A DNA stretch of 64,000 nucleotides from QNZT01 sp964573205 (GTDB lineage: Bacteria > Campylobacterota > Campylobacteria > Campylobacterales > QNZT01): NCBI GenBank assembly GCA_964573205.1, contig CAZNIT010000028.1, positions 11,568 to 75,567 on the forward strand, written 5' to 3'. Positions 1-7,098 of this stretch are shown in pieces. The notes below the pieces were generated by a model, which worked only from the letters and a program-made list of their open reading frames with translations, ran no database searches and was not told the origin of the DNA. The translations under genes and the position numbers were made by a program. The first letter of the stretch is position 1; each line of letters begins with the position of its first letter.

Positions 1-988
1 TTCCTGGCTTAAACGCCAACCCCCATATACCGAAAGTTTTGCCGTTTAAATCTTCTCCGAAACGATTTATAACTTTAGAGCTTATTACCTTTTTCTGATC
101 GTAGTTTACGGCTTCCACAGCATCTAGTATTCTAGGAGTATATCCATAATCTTTAGCGGTTTTCGCAAGAGCTTGAACATCTTTCGGGAAACAGCTACCG
201 CCGTAACCACATCCCGGATATATGAAACTATATCCTATTCTGCTGTCACTTCCTATCCCATGACGAACTTTATTTACATCGGCACCAACTCTTTCGCATA
301 TATTGGCTATTTCATTCATAAAAGAGATTTTTGTAGCGAGCATAGCGTTTGCGGCATATTTTGTCATTTCCGCCGATTTTATGTCCATAGTGACAAATCT
401 CTCTCTATTAACGGTAAAAGGAGAATAAAGTTCTCTCATAACTTCAAAAGCTTCGTCGCTTTGAGCACCTATGACCACACGATCGGGCTTCATAAAGTCG
501 GCTATAGCCGCCCCCTCTTTCAAAAATTCGGGATTACTTATAACATCGAATGTCAAGTAGCTTCCTCTTTCATCCAGAGCTTTTTGTATTGTTTCTCTCA
601 CTTTATCCGCCGTACCGACGGGAACTGTTGATTTGTCTATGACAAACATATGATGAGACATATTTTCGCCTATGCTTTTTGCGACAGCTAGCACATACTG
701 AAGATCCGCACTTCCGTCTTCTCCCATAGGAGTTCCAACGGCTATGAAGCAGATATCGGTTTTATCAAGTGCGGTTTTTATATCCGTAGTAAAATCAAGA
801 GTTCCTCTTTGATGGTTTTCCAAAACCATTTTTTCAAGGCCGGGCTCGTAAATTGGAATTATGCCGTTTTTTAAATCTTCAACTTTTTTTTCATCTATAT
901 CGACACATACGACGCTGTTTCCCATCTCCGCAAAGCAAGTACCGGTTACCAATCCCACATAGCCCGTTCCAATCACGGATATATTCAT
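1..988 (-). CDS. UDP-glucose 6-dehydrogenase, 3' end outside window
   Basis: The protein would oxidise UDP-glucose to UDP-glucuronate with NAD+ for surface polysaccharide synthesis. The 329 codons present begin with a Rossmann motif (GTGYVG, residues 7-12). They include the catalytic cysteine in GYGGSCFPKD at about residue 266, and stop at the start of the C-terminal UDP-binding domain (IWGLAFKPG). Family members have about 440 residues, so roughly 110 are missing beyond position 1. The start is ATG at 988. A GDP-mannose dehydrogenase is a possible relative, but the motifs fit UDP-glucose dehydrogenase better. Nothing in the visible part looks damaged. The gene ends a minus-strand run that includes pyrE, frr and secG, although a gap of about 75 bases separates it from pyrE. 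Confidence 0.9.
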   Translation of the reverse strand, partial: MNISVIGTGYVGLVTGTCFAEMGNSVVCVDIDEKKVEDLKNGIIPIYEPGLEKMVLENHQRGTLDFTTDIKTALDKTDICFIAVGTPMGEDGSADLQYVLAVAKSIGENMSHHMFVIDKSTVPVGTADKVRETIQKALDERGSYLTFDVISNPEFLKEGAAIADFMKPDRVVIGAQSDEAFEVMRELYSPFTVNRERFVTMDIKSAEMTKYAANAMLATKISFMNEIANICERVGADVNKVRHGIGSDSRIGYSFIYPGCGYGGSCFPKDVQALAKTAKDYGYTPRILDAVEAVNYDQKKVISSKVINRFGEDLNGKTFGIWGLAFKPG

Positions 989-1062
989 AGCGAGTTCCTT
1001 ATTTTAATATTATTTAAACAAATATCGGTAAAAAATATAAATATTTAAAAAATGGAAGAATT

Positions 1063-1674
1063 TTAGTTATTTCTACTTCCGGGTTTATAAGCCGTGGTTC
1101 CCTCTTTGCACATTGGACACTCACCGGCTTCATAAATTTCAAATTCAAAATCACCCAAAGCAAAAAAAGGTATCTCTGAAGGTAGCTTACACTCTTTTTT
1201 CCGCTCTTTAAAAGAGCCTTCTCTTTTACAAAAACCCCTATTCGCCAATGCGGCGAAAGCCACGACTTCCGCTTCAAGATCTTCAATCGCTTTTGCCGCT
1301 TCAAGAGCGGAACCGCCGGTAGTTATGATATCTTCACAAATAATGATTTTTTCACCCTTGTTTACTTCAAACCCACGGCGAAGTGTCATCTTACCGTTTA
1401 CTCTCTCAGTAAAAATCGATCTTGCGCCCAAAGCTCTGGAGAGTTCATACCCGGCTAATATTCCACCGAGTGCAGGCGAGCAAACGGTATCTACTTTAAT
1501 ACCGCTTTTTTTTATCATCTTTGCCAATTCGCAAGCCAAAAGCTCTGCAACCTTAGGATCTTCCAACACTTTAGCGCTTTGAAGATAAAATTGGGAATGT
1601 TTGCCGCTACTTAAGAGAAAATGTCCTTCAAGGTAAGCACCGGCTTTTTTATATATCTCTTCTAAATTTATCAT
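1063..1674 (-). CDS. pyrE: Orotate phosphoribosyltransferase
   Basis: The enzyme transfers orotate to PRPP, giving OMP in de novo pyrimidine synthesis. The 203 residues contain the PRPP-binding loop at about 111-123 (IICEDIITTGGS) and the usual N-terminal hood (LSSGKHSQFYLQ, from residue 22). A Cys-x-x-Cys pair near residue 186 and a short basic tail are typical of the longer PyrE group of Campylobacterota. It starts at ATG 1674, six bases after the frr stop codon, so it is probably co-transcribed with frr and secG. No sign of truncation. Confidence 0.95.
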   Translation of the reverse strand: MINLEEIYKKAGAYLEGHFLLSSGKHSQFYLQSAKVLEDPKVAELLACELAKMIKKSGIKVDTVCSPALGGILAGYELSRALGARSIFTERVNGKMTLRRGFEVNKGEKIIICEDIITTGGSALEAAKAIEDLEAEVVAFAALANRGFCKREGSFKERKKECKLPSEIPFFALGDFEFEIYEAGECPMCKEGTTAYKPGSRNN

Positions 1675-1680
1675 GATATA

Positions 1681-2241
1681 TTAAACTTTTAAGAGCTCCG
1701 CTTCCTTCTCTTTTACCGTCTCATCCACTTTTTTGATTGCGGCGTCGGTATTTTTCTGAACTTCGTCATGAGCTCTTTTGCTTTCATCTTCAGTTATCTC
1801 TTTCTCTTTTTCCAAATGTTTTATTTTATTGTTCGCATCTTTTCTGACATTTCTGATGGAGACTTTCGCTTTCTCGCCCATCGCTTTAGCTTGTTTGGCA
1901 CTCTCTTGTCTCTGCTCCACAGTCATCGGCGGGAAAAAAAGTTTTATCACTTCACCGTCGTTATTCGGATTGACGCCTATGTTTGCACTCTGGATAGCTT
2001 TTTCTATCTCACCCAAAAGATTTTTCTCCCAAGGTGAAATGGTTATGGTCGTAGCATCCGTTACCAAAACCGATCCTACCTGAGACAAGGGTGTCATTGT
2101 TCCGTAATAGTCAATTTTAATATGATCGACGATAGAAGTCGATACTTTGCCACTTCTTAGTGTTGTAAAGTCTCTTTTTAGAGCTTCGAGCGCTTTGTCG
2201 TTACCCTCTTTTTGATGCTGATAAATATCTTCTAGTGTCAT
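1681..2241 (-). CDS. frr: Ribosome recycling factor
   Basis: With EF-G, RRF splits the post-termination ribosome. The protein shows the family's features: the RSGKVSTSIVDHIKIDYYG region and a C-terminal helix ending in KEKEAELLKV. A longer reading frame begins at a TTG at 2253. That TTG lies inside the Shine-Dalgarno sequence (TTGGAGGCGAAT) of the ATG at 2241, so I use 2241; this gives 186 residues, the usual length. It lies between secG and pyrE with gaps of 14 and 6 bases, suggesting one transcript. Confidence 0.95.
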   Translation of the reverse strand: MTLEDIYQHQKEGNDKALEALKRDFTTLRSGKVSTSIVDHIKIDYYGTMTPLSQVGSVLVTDATTITISPWEKNLLGEIEKAIQSANIGVNPNNDGEVIKLFFPPMTVEQRQESAKQAKAMGEKAKVSIRNVRKDANNKIKHLEKEKEITEDESKRAHDEVQKNTDAAIKKVDETVKEKEAELLKV

Positions 2242-2255
2242 ATTCGCCTCCAAGA

Positions 2256-2600
2256 TTATTTACTTGCCGGTGCTGACGGTGACGAAGGAGCCGCAGGTGA
2301 TGAGGGAGCTGACGGCTGAAGCGGAACGGACGGTATGTTAGAGCTGTTGACGCTGTCAATGATCGAACCCTTGCTCTGTTGGTTGTAAATATAACCTAAA
2401 GCCAAAGTATTTATGACAAAAGCTAGTCCTAAAGTGAAAGTAAGCTTCGTCAAAAATCCGGCAGGTCCTTTCGCCCCGAAAACCGACTCATTGCTGCCAC
2501 TATACGCACCAAGACCGATAGATGAACTTTTTTGTAACAATATCACTATCGTCAACACGACAGCAAGTGAAAATTGTATAATCAAAAGGATTGAACTCAT
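2256..2600 (-). CDS. secG: Protein translocase subunit SecG
   Basis: SecG is the small auxiliary subunit of the SecYEG channel. The 114 residues have two hydrophobic helices (about 3-22 and 50-72) joined by the conserved loop with QKSSSIGLGAYSG and ESVFGAKGPAGFL. The tail (from about residue 90) is a low-complexity Ser/Pro/Ala repeat (SAPSSPAAPSSPSAP), a common extension in this phylum and probably unstructured. It heads the secG-frr-pyrE run and diverges from the bioC-like gene, from which it is separated by 64 bases. Confidence 0.93.
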   Translation of the reverse strand: MSSILLIIQFSLAVVLTIVILLQKSSSIGLGAYSGSNESVFGAKGPAGFLTKLTFTLGLAFVINTLALGYIYNQQSKGSIIDSVNSSNIPSVPLQPSAPSSPAAPSSPSAPASK

Positions 2601-2664
2601 TTTTTAAAACCTTTTTTGGATATAATGACGGGATTATACCCAAACTATTTAAAAGTACTATTAA

Positions 2665-3378
2665 ATGACGGAAAAACGGGGCTTTGACGAATCTCATACA
2701 AATGAATTCTCAAGAAGAGCAAAAAGCTACGAAAAATATAACATTATCCAAAAAAAAGTTGTTCAAAAACTTATATCTTCCATTGACTCAAAACCTAAAA
2801 GCATATTAGATTTAGGTTGTGGCACAGGTGGAGTATATGAGCTTATAGATTGGGAAGTTGACAACTTTATCGGTATAGACAAAGCTGATCAAATGTGCAT
2901 ACTTCATCCTAAAAATAAAAAAATCTCGCTAATTCAAGGTAATTTTGATAATGAACAACTATTAAAATCACTTGGAAGTTTCGACATAGTAATCTCCTCA
3001 TCGGCTATGCAGTGGACAAAAGATTTAAAATTACTTTTAAAAAATATATCAAATATAACAGATAAAATAGCTTTTGCTATTTTTTGTGATGGAACATTTA
3101 AAACCATTTATAAAATAACGCAGCTTCACAATTTTTTACCTTCATCGGCTGATGTTATAGACTCTATTGATAAATATTATACTTTTACTCATGAAATAAA
3201 AACATACAAACTATATTTTGAGGATAATCTATCAAAATTTAGATACATTAAAAAAAGCGGTGTAAGCGGAGGAAAAAAGAAACTGTCATTCAAAGAGACA
3301 AAAAATCTGATTGAAAATTACCCTTTGGATTATCTGGAATTTGAAGTAATATTTATATGGGGAAAAGTTAAAAACTAA
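2665..3378 (+). CDS. bioC: SAM-dependent methyltransferase, BioC-like
   Basis: This is a class I methyltransferase of 237 residues. It has an N-terminal RAKSYEKYNIIQK segment typical of BioC and motif I (LDLGCGTGG) at about 48-56. BioC methylates malonyl-ACP to begin pimelate and biotin synthesis. The length and N-terminal segment fit BioC, but no other bio gene is nearby, so the substrate is an inference. Start ATG 2665 has only a weak ribosome binding site. Its stop codon overlaps the stop of the convergent ThiD2-like gene by a few bases. Confidence 0.62.
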   Translation: MTEKRGFDESHTNEFSRRAKSYEKYNIIQKKVVQKLISSIDSKPKSILDLGCGTGGVYELIDWEVDNFIGIDKADQMCILHPKNKKISLIQGNFDNEQLLKSLGSFDIVISSSAMQWTKDLKLLLKNISNITDKIAFAIFCDGTFKTIYKITQLHNFLPSSADVIDSIDKYYTFTHEIKTYKLYFEDNLSKFRYIKKSGVSGGKKKLSFKETKNLIENYPLDYLEFEVIFIWGKVKN

Positions 3379-3781
3379 GCTTTTTTTCTATATCGTACAA
3401 CTCGTATCTTATATGCTTAAACTCTTCCGCTTCTTTAGTATTTATAAGTTTCAACGCCTCTTCAAGAACTCTCGCACTCTCCTGCGCTCTTTTCATATTT
3501 GAGACCAAAAGCGTATCTATATCATCTCTTTTTGATTCGGATTCAGTCGTCTCTTTTAAAATATCGCCGACAATATCCCTCTTTTTTAAATATTTACGAT
3601 AATTTTCCACTCTACATCTATGACGAAGCGATTTTAGTTTTTGGGAAATTTTTTTATTGTTGTAAACGAAGCGTTCTATATCTTCCAAAACACGAATGCC
3701 TTCACGAAGACGGTTAAGATTCGCATCTATAAGTCTATACAGGTTTGAGGAGGATAAATCCCCCTCTTTTTTAGTCGTCAC
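3368..3781 (-). CDS. ThiD2-like domain protein (thiamine-related)
   Basis: The 137 residues are mostly helical, with the pattern NLYRLIDANLNRLREGIRV..ED near the start and RAQESARVLEE later. This resembles the ThiD2-type domain that is fused in front of thiamine-phosphate synthase (ThiE) in some bacteria; here it stands alone. ThiD2 has been proposed to act on the HMP-phosphate side of thiamine synthesis, and that role is only inferred here. The longest open frame starts at 3853, inside the BI-1 gene. I prefer GTG at 3781, which overlaps the BI-1 stop and removes a hydrophobic shadow segment. The exact start remains uncertain. Confidence 0.6.
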   Translation of the reverse strand: MTTKKEGDLSSSNLYRLIDANLNRLREGIRVLEDIERFVYNNKKISQKLKSLRHRCRVENYRKYLKKRDIVGDILKETTESESKRDDIDTLLVSNMKRAQESARVLEEALKLINTKEAEEFKHIRYELYDIEKKLSF

Positions 3782-4481
3782 CGCCAAAAATTCCAAATAG
3801 TTGTAAAATTGCGGTAAACATATTGAAGAAATTAAGATAAAGTGAAAATGCACCCTCTATCGGCGTACTATATGCGCCTCTTATTATATTTTGAGTGTCA
3901 TAAAGCACAAATCCGCTCATCAAAAGCACGATTCCGGCAAGCATAATTACATGCATTATCGGACTTTTAAACAAAAACATATTCAAAAGTGAGGCTATTA
4001 TCACGATAACAAGCGCTATCATAAGAGGCTTGCCGAGTGAAGAAAAATCACTTTTACTGTTCATCGCATAAATACTAAGCGCGCCGAAAATAACCGAAGT
4101 CGTTATAAACGCATTCGCAACCAGCGCTCCGCCGCCGCTCATACCGAGTACATTACTAAGAAGCGGTGCCATTATGATCCCGCCGACAAATGTGAAAGCA
4201 AAAAGAACTATGTAATTGATCGGCGTTTTATCTTTTACCATCATAAGACCGAACATTCCGAACAACATCCAAGGAATTGCTATCCACCAGTAGTTGGCGG
4301 CAATTACATTAGCCATACCTATTCCGACATAAGCTCCGGCCGCACCGGAAACCATCGTCGCTGCAAAAAGTTGATATGTCCCTTTGATTAAAGTGGCAAG
4401 ATCACTTTTCTCTCTCTGGACACCCTGACTTTCCGTCGTAATAGTTCTGTTTTTTACATAATCTCTATCATATAAAGCCAT
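3771..4481 (-). CDS. Bax inhibitor-1 (BI-1/YccA) family membrane protein
   Basis: The 236 residues comprise a short polar N-terminus (to about 30) and then seven closely packed hydrophobic segments, ending in FFNMFTAILQLFGIFGGDD. The C-terminal acidic pair and the DTQNIIRGAY motif in the last loop are typical of the family. Bacterial members are inner-membrane proteins, some linked to FtsH or to calcium leak; the specific role here is unknown. Start ATG 4481 is preceded by a purine-rich site (GGGAGAA). The stop overlaps the start of the ThiD2-like gene downstream, so translation may be coupled. Confidence 0.88.
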   Translation of the reverse strand: MALYDRDYVKNRTITTESQGVQREKSDLATLIKGTYQLFAATMVSGAAGAYVGIGMANVIAANYWWIAIPWMLFGMFGLMMVKDKTPINYIVLFAFTFVGGIIMAPLLSNVLGMSGGGALVANAFITTSVIFGALSIYAMNSKSDFSSLGKPLMIALVIVIIASLLNMFLFKSPIMHVIMLAGIVLLMSGFVLYDTQNIIRGAYSTPIEGAFSLYLNFFNMFTAILQLFGIFGGDD

Positions 4482-4583
4482 TATTATTCTCCCTTGTTTA
4501 ATTATAATTGATTGTAACTTGGAAGTATATCGTAAAATTGGAATATTTTATTAATAGAAGATTAACAAAGTTGTTTTATTAAA

Positions 4584-4612
4584 GTAAAAGCCCCTGATTT
4601 TAGGGCTTTTAC
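4584..4612 (-). terminator. Rho-independent terminator after the YidB-family gene
   Basis: A 10-base inverted repeat (GTAAAAGCCC / GGGCTTTTAC) with a 9-base loop lies 10 bases after the stop codon at 4623. On the minus strand it is followed by TTTAATAAAACAA, a modest T-rich tail. Confidence 0.8.
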
Positions 4613-4622
4613 AGAAGTTATA

Positions 4623-5057
4623 TTATTTAAAAAATTTATTCGCCATATCCATTATACCGTCTAGTCCACCGATAGAATCAAGAATGGAAGAGCCGTCACC
4701 CGTAGCTTTATCCACCATATTCGGAACGGCATCCGCCAATCCTTCCGCCGCCGTATCGGGATCGATTCCCAATTTTTCGGCAAAAGCTGAAATTTGCTCA
4801 CTCCCTAAAATACTAGAAAGCACGCCGCCGTCAACGGCTTCATTTTCACCGCTTCCAACCCATGAAGAGATAATACTTCCCAAATTTCCGTCAGTTAACG
4901 ACGACAAGATATTACTTAAATCAAGTCCGCCCTCTTCATTCGAAATGAGTCCGCTAAGCGCATCCATGATTGAGTTATCATCCAAATCTCCCGCCTGATC
5001 ACCCAATTTGTCCTTAAAAAGCTGTGTACCCATCTGTACCAAATCATTTAATTCCAT
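4623..5057 (-). CDS. YidB/DUF937 family protein
   Basis: This is a small acidic protein of 144 residues, rich in Gly, Ser, Asp and Leu, with no signal peptide or membrane segment. It has the family's pattern: SIMDALSGLI near residue 30 and a middle block (EQISAFAEKLGIDPDTAAEGLADAVPNMVDK) resembling the DUF937/YidB core, then a Gly-rich tail. The function of the family is unknown. The Shine-Dalgarno sequence AAAGGAG lies just before ATG 5057. A terminator follows it. Upstream is typA, with a 23-codon reading frame in between. Confidence 0.8.
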   Translation of the reverse strand: MELNDLVQMGTQLFKDKLGDQAGDLDDNSIMDALSGLISNEEGGLDLSNILSSLTDGNLGSIISSWVGSGENEAVDGGVLSSILGSEQISAFAEKLGIDPDTAAEGLADAVPNMVDKATGDGSSILDSIGGLDGIMDMANKFFK

Positions 5058-5099
5058 AATTTATGCTCCTTTAAATTTTATTCAAGGATCATTATATCA

Positions 5100-5171
5100 T
5101 TACTTTTTAAATTTACGGATAATCATCAATATCATCGGGATATATTTTATAAGTGCCATAAGTTTTTTCAT
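5100..5171 (-). CDS. Possible 23-residue peptide coupled to typA
   Basis: The ATG at 5171 overlaps the typA stop as ATGA. The 23 codons end in TAA at 5100. The peptide is MKKLMALIKYIPMILMIIRK followed by FKK: a basic-hydrophobic-basic pattern that could form an amphipathic or membrane helix. No homolog is recognised. The overlap would allow translational coupling, but a frame this short can occur by chance and no separate ribosome binding site is evident. Confidence 0.35.
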   Translation of the reverse strand: MKKLMALIKYIPMILMIIRKFKK

Positions 5172-6979
5172 GCTTTTGCCTTTTTTGCCATTCTTTTTCT
5201 AACCGTAGGATCAAGAAATCTTTTTCTTATTCGTATGCTTTTTGGGGTAATCTCAACCAATTCATCATCCTCTATCCACTCAAGAGCACTTTCAAGTGTA
5301 GGAATTCTCGGAGGAATAAGTTTTATAGCCTCATCCGCACCGGAACTTCTGACATTTGAAAGCTGTTTCCCTTTTATCGGATTTACATCAAGATCGTTAC
5401 TTCTTGAGTGCTCACCGATAATCATTCCTACATATACCTTATCTTGCGGTTTTATAAACATCACTCCTCTCTCTTGGAGATTAAAGATCGAAAATCCCAA
5501 AGCAACACCGCTTTCCATCGAAACAAGAGCTCCGTTCATTCTGTGTTCTATTCCACTCATAAGAGGTCTATACTCCAAAAACGAGTGATTCATAACACCC
5601 TCGCCTTTCGTATCCGTCAAAAACTGACTTCTAAATCCTATAAGTCCTCTAGCAGGTATCTCAAATTCGATTCTCGTTTGTCCGTCACCCGTTGGAGTCA
5701 TAGATTTCATCTCCGCTTTTTTTCGCCCGAGCTTTTCTATAACAACACCCGTAAAATCATCGGGTACATCTACGACAAGATGCTCAAACGGTTCCATCTT
5801 TACGCCGTTTTCTTCTTTCAATATCACTTCCGGACGACCGAGTGAAAATTCAAACCCCTCTCTTCTCATATTTTCCGCCAAGATGGTTATCTGAAGTTCT
5901 CCTCTGCCTGAGACTTTAAAACTTCCCTCACCGCTACTTTCATACTTCATCGCGATATTTGTCTGCATTTCAGCTTCAAGTCTCTCCGCTATTTTATTAG
6001 AGGTTACAAATTTTCCCTCGGTTCCGGCAAGAGGTGAATCATTTACGGACATCACGACCGAAAGTGTCGGCTCTTCTATATGAAGGGGATCAAGTCCCAC
6101 AGGATTATTCGGGTCGGCGAGAGTATCTCCGACATCCAGAGTCTCAAATCCGGCAATAGCTACAATATCTCCACTGGCCGCTTCATCTATATCTATTCTC
6201 TCAAGTCCTAAGAAACCTATCAATTTAGATATACGGCCGTTTATCTTTTCACCGTCAGCTTTTACCAAGGTTACACTCTGGTTTTTTGTGATTTTACCGT
6301 TAAATATTCTAGCTATTCCTATCTTTCCGACAAAGTTATCATAATCTAATGTAAAAACTTGAAGTTGCAAAGGATTGTCCACACTTCCCGAAGAGGGTGG
6401 CACGTGATCAATAATCGTATCTAATACCGGCAAAATATTGTCATTTGAATCTTCAAGATTTAATTTTGCATATCCGTTTTTTGCAGCTGCATATACTACC
6501 GGAAATTCAAGTTGTTCGTCATTCGCATCAAGAGCTACGAACAGATCGAAAATCTCATCTACGACCCGATCAGGCTCGGCTGCCGGTTTATCTATCTTAT
6601 TTACTATTACTATAGGTCTAAGTCCTAGTTCCAAAGCTTTTTTCACAACAAATTTCGTTTGAGGCATAACACCCTCTTGCGCATCAACAAGCAGAAGAAC
6701 GCTATCGACCATCTTTAAAACCCTCTCGACCTCACCGCCGAAGTCGGCATGACCCGGGGTATCGATAATGTTTATTTTATAATCTTTATAATTGATAGCT
6801 GTATTTTTGGAAAGAATCGTAATTCCTCTCTCTTTTTCAAGATCATTACTATCCATAACTCTCTCATCAACTTTTTGATGTGCGTCAAAAGTACCTGACT
6901 GCTTTAGCAGTTCATCAACTAAAGTCGTTTTTCCATGATCGACATGCGCAATGACGGCGATATTTCTAATCTCTTTCAT
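5168..6979 (-). CDS. typA: Ribosome-associated GTPase TypA/BipA
   Basis: TypA is an EF-G-like translational GTPase that binds the 70S ribosome and aids large-subunit assembly, especially under cold or stress. The 603 residues match the family length. GTPase motifs are intact: AHVDHGKTT (11-19), RGITI (51-55), DTPGH (73-77) and NKID (127-130), followed by the EF-G-like domains and the TypA-specific C-terminal region (RSSGADEAIKLIPPR). The start is ATG 6979. It is transcribed away from fliK. Confidence 0.97.
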   Translation of the reverse strand: MKEIRNIAVIAHVDHGKTTLVDELLKQSGTFDAHQKVDERVMDSNDLEKERGITILSKNTAINYKDYKINIIDTPGHADFGGEVERVLKMVDSVLLLVDAQEGVMPQTKFVVKKALELGLRPIVIVNKIDKPAAEPDRVVDEIFDLFVALDANDEQLEFPVVYAAAKNGYAKLNLEDSNDNILPVLDTIIDHVPPSSGSVDNPLQLQVFTLDYDNFVGKIGIARIFNGKITKNQSVTLVKADGEKINGRISKLIGFLGLERIDIDEAASGDIVAIAGFETLDVGDTLADPNNPVGLDPLHIEEPTLSVVMSVNDSPLAGTEGKFVTSNKIAERLEAEMQTNIAMKYESSGEGSFKVSGRGELQITILAENMRREGFEFSLGRPEVILKEENGVKMEPFEHLVVDVPDDFTGVVIEKLGRKKAEMKSMTPTGDGQTRIEFEIPARGLIGFRSQFLTDTKGEGVMNHSFLEYRPLMSGIEHRMNGALVSMESGVALGFSIFNLQERGVMFIKPQDKVYVGMIIGEHSRSNDLDVNPIKGKQLSNVRSSGADEAIKLIPPRIPTLESALEWIEDDELVEITPKSIRIRKRFLDPTVRKRMAKKAKA

Positions 6980-7045
6980 TTTTATCCTAAATATAATTCT
7001 ATTAAATTTCGCGGATTATATCCAAATTAATCCATAAAGTAAAAT

Positions 7046-7061
7046 TGGCACGCTTGTTGCT
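7046..7061 (+). promoter_or_regulatory. Sigma-54 promoter for fliK-flgD-flgE
   Basis: TGGCAC-N5-TTGCT matches the -24/-12 consensus, with exactly 10 bases between the invariant GG (7047-7048) and GC (7059-7060). It lies 38 bases before the fliK ATG. In Campylobacterota, hook genes belong to the sigma-54 (RpoN/FlgR) class, which agrees with this site. Confidence 0.88.
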
Positions 7062-7098
7062 CCCGATATTTGCAGAAAACTCGATAAAAAGGGACAAA

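Noticed and set aside
4684..4998. A 104-codon frame opposite the YidB-family gene
   Set aside because: It is a mirror of a real gene in a Ser/Pro-rich frame with no ribosome site or family pattern.
7045..7098. Upstream 18 codons of fliK
   Set aside because: They lie within the sigma-54 promoter and the TTG has no ribosome site.
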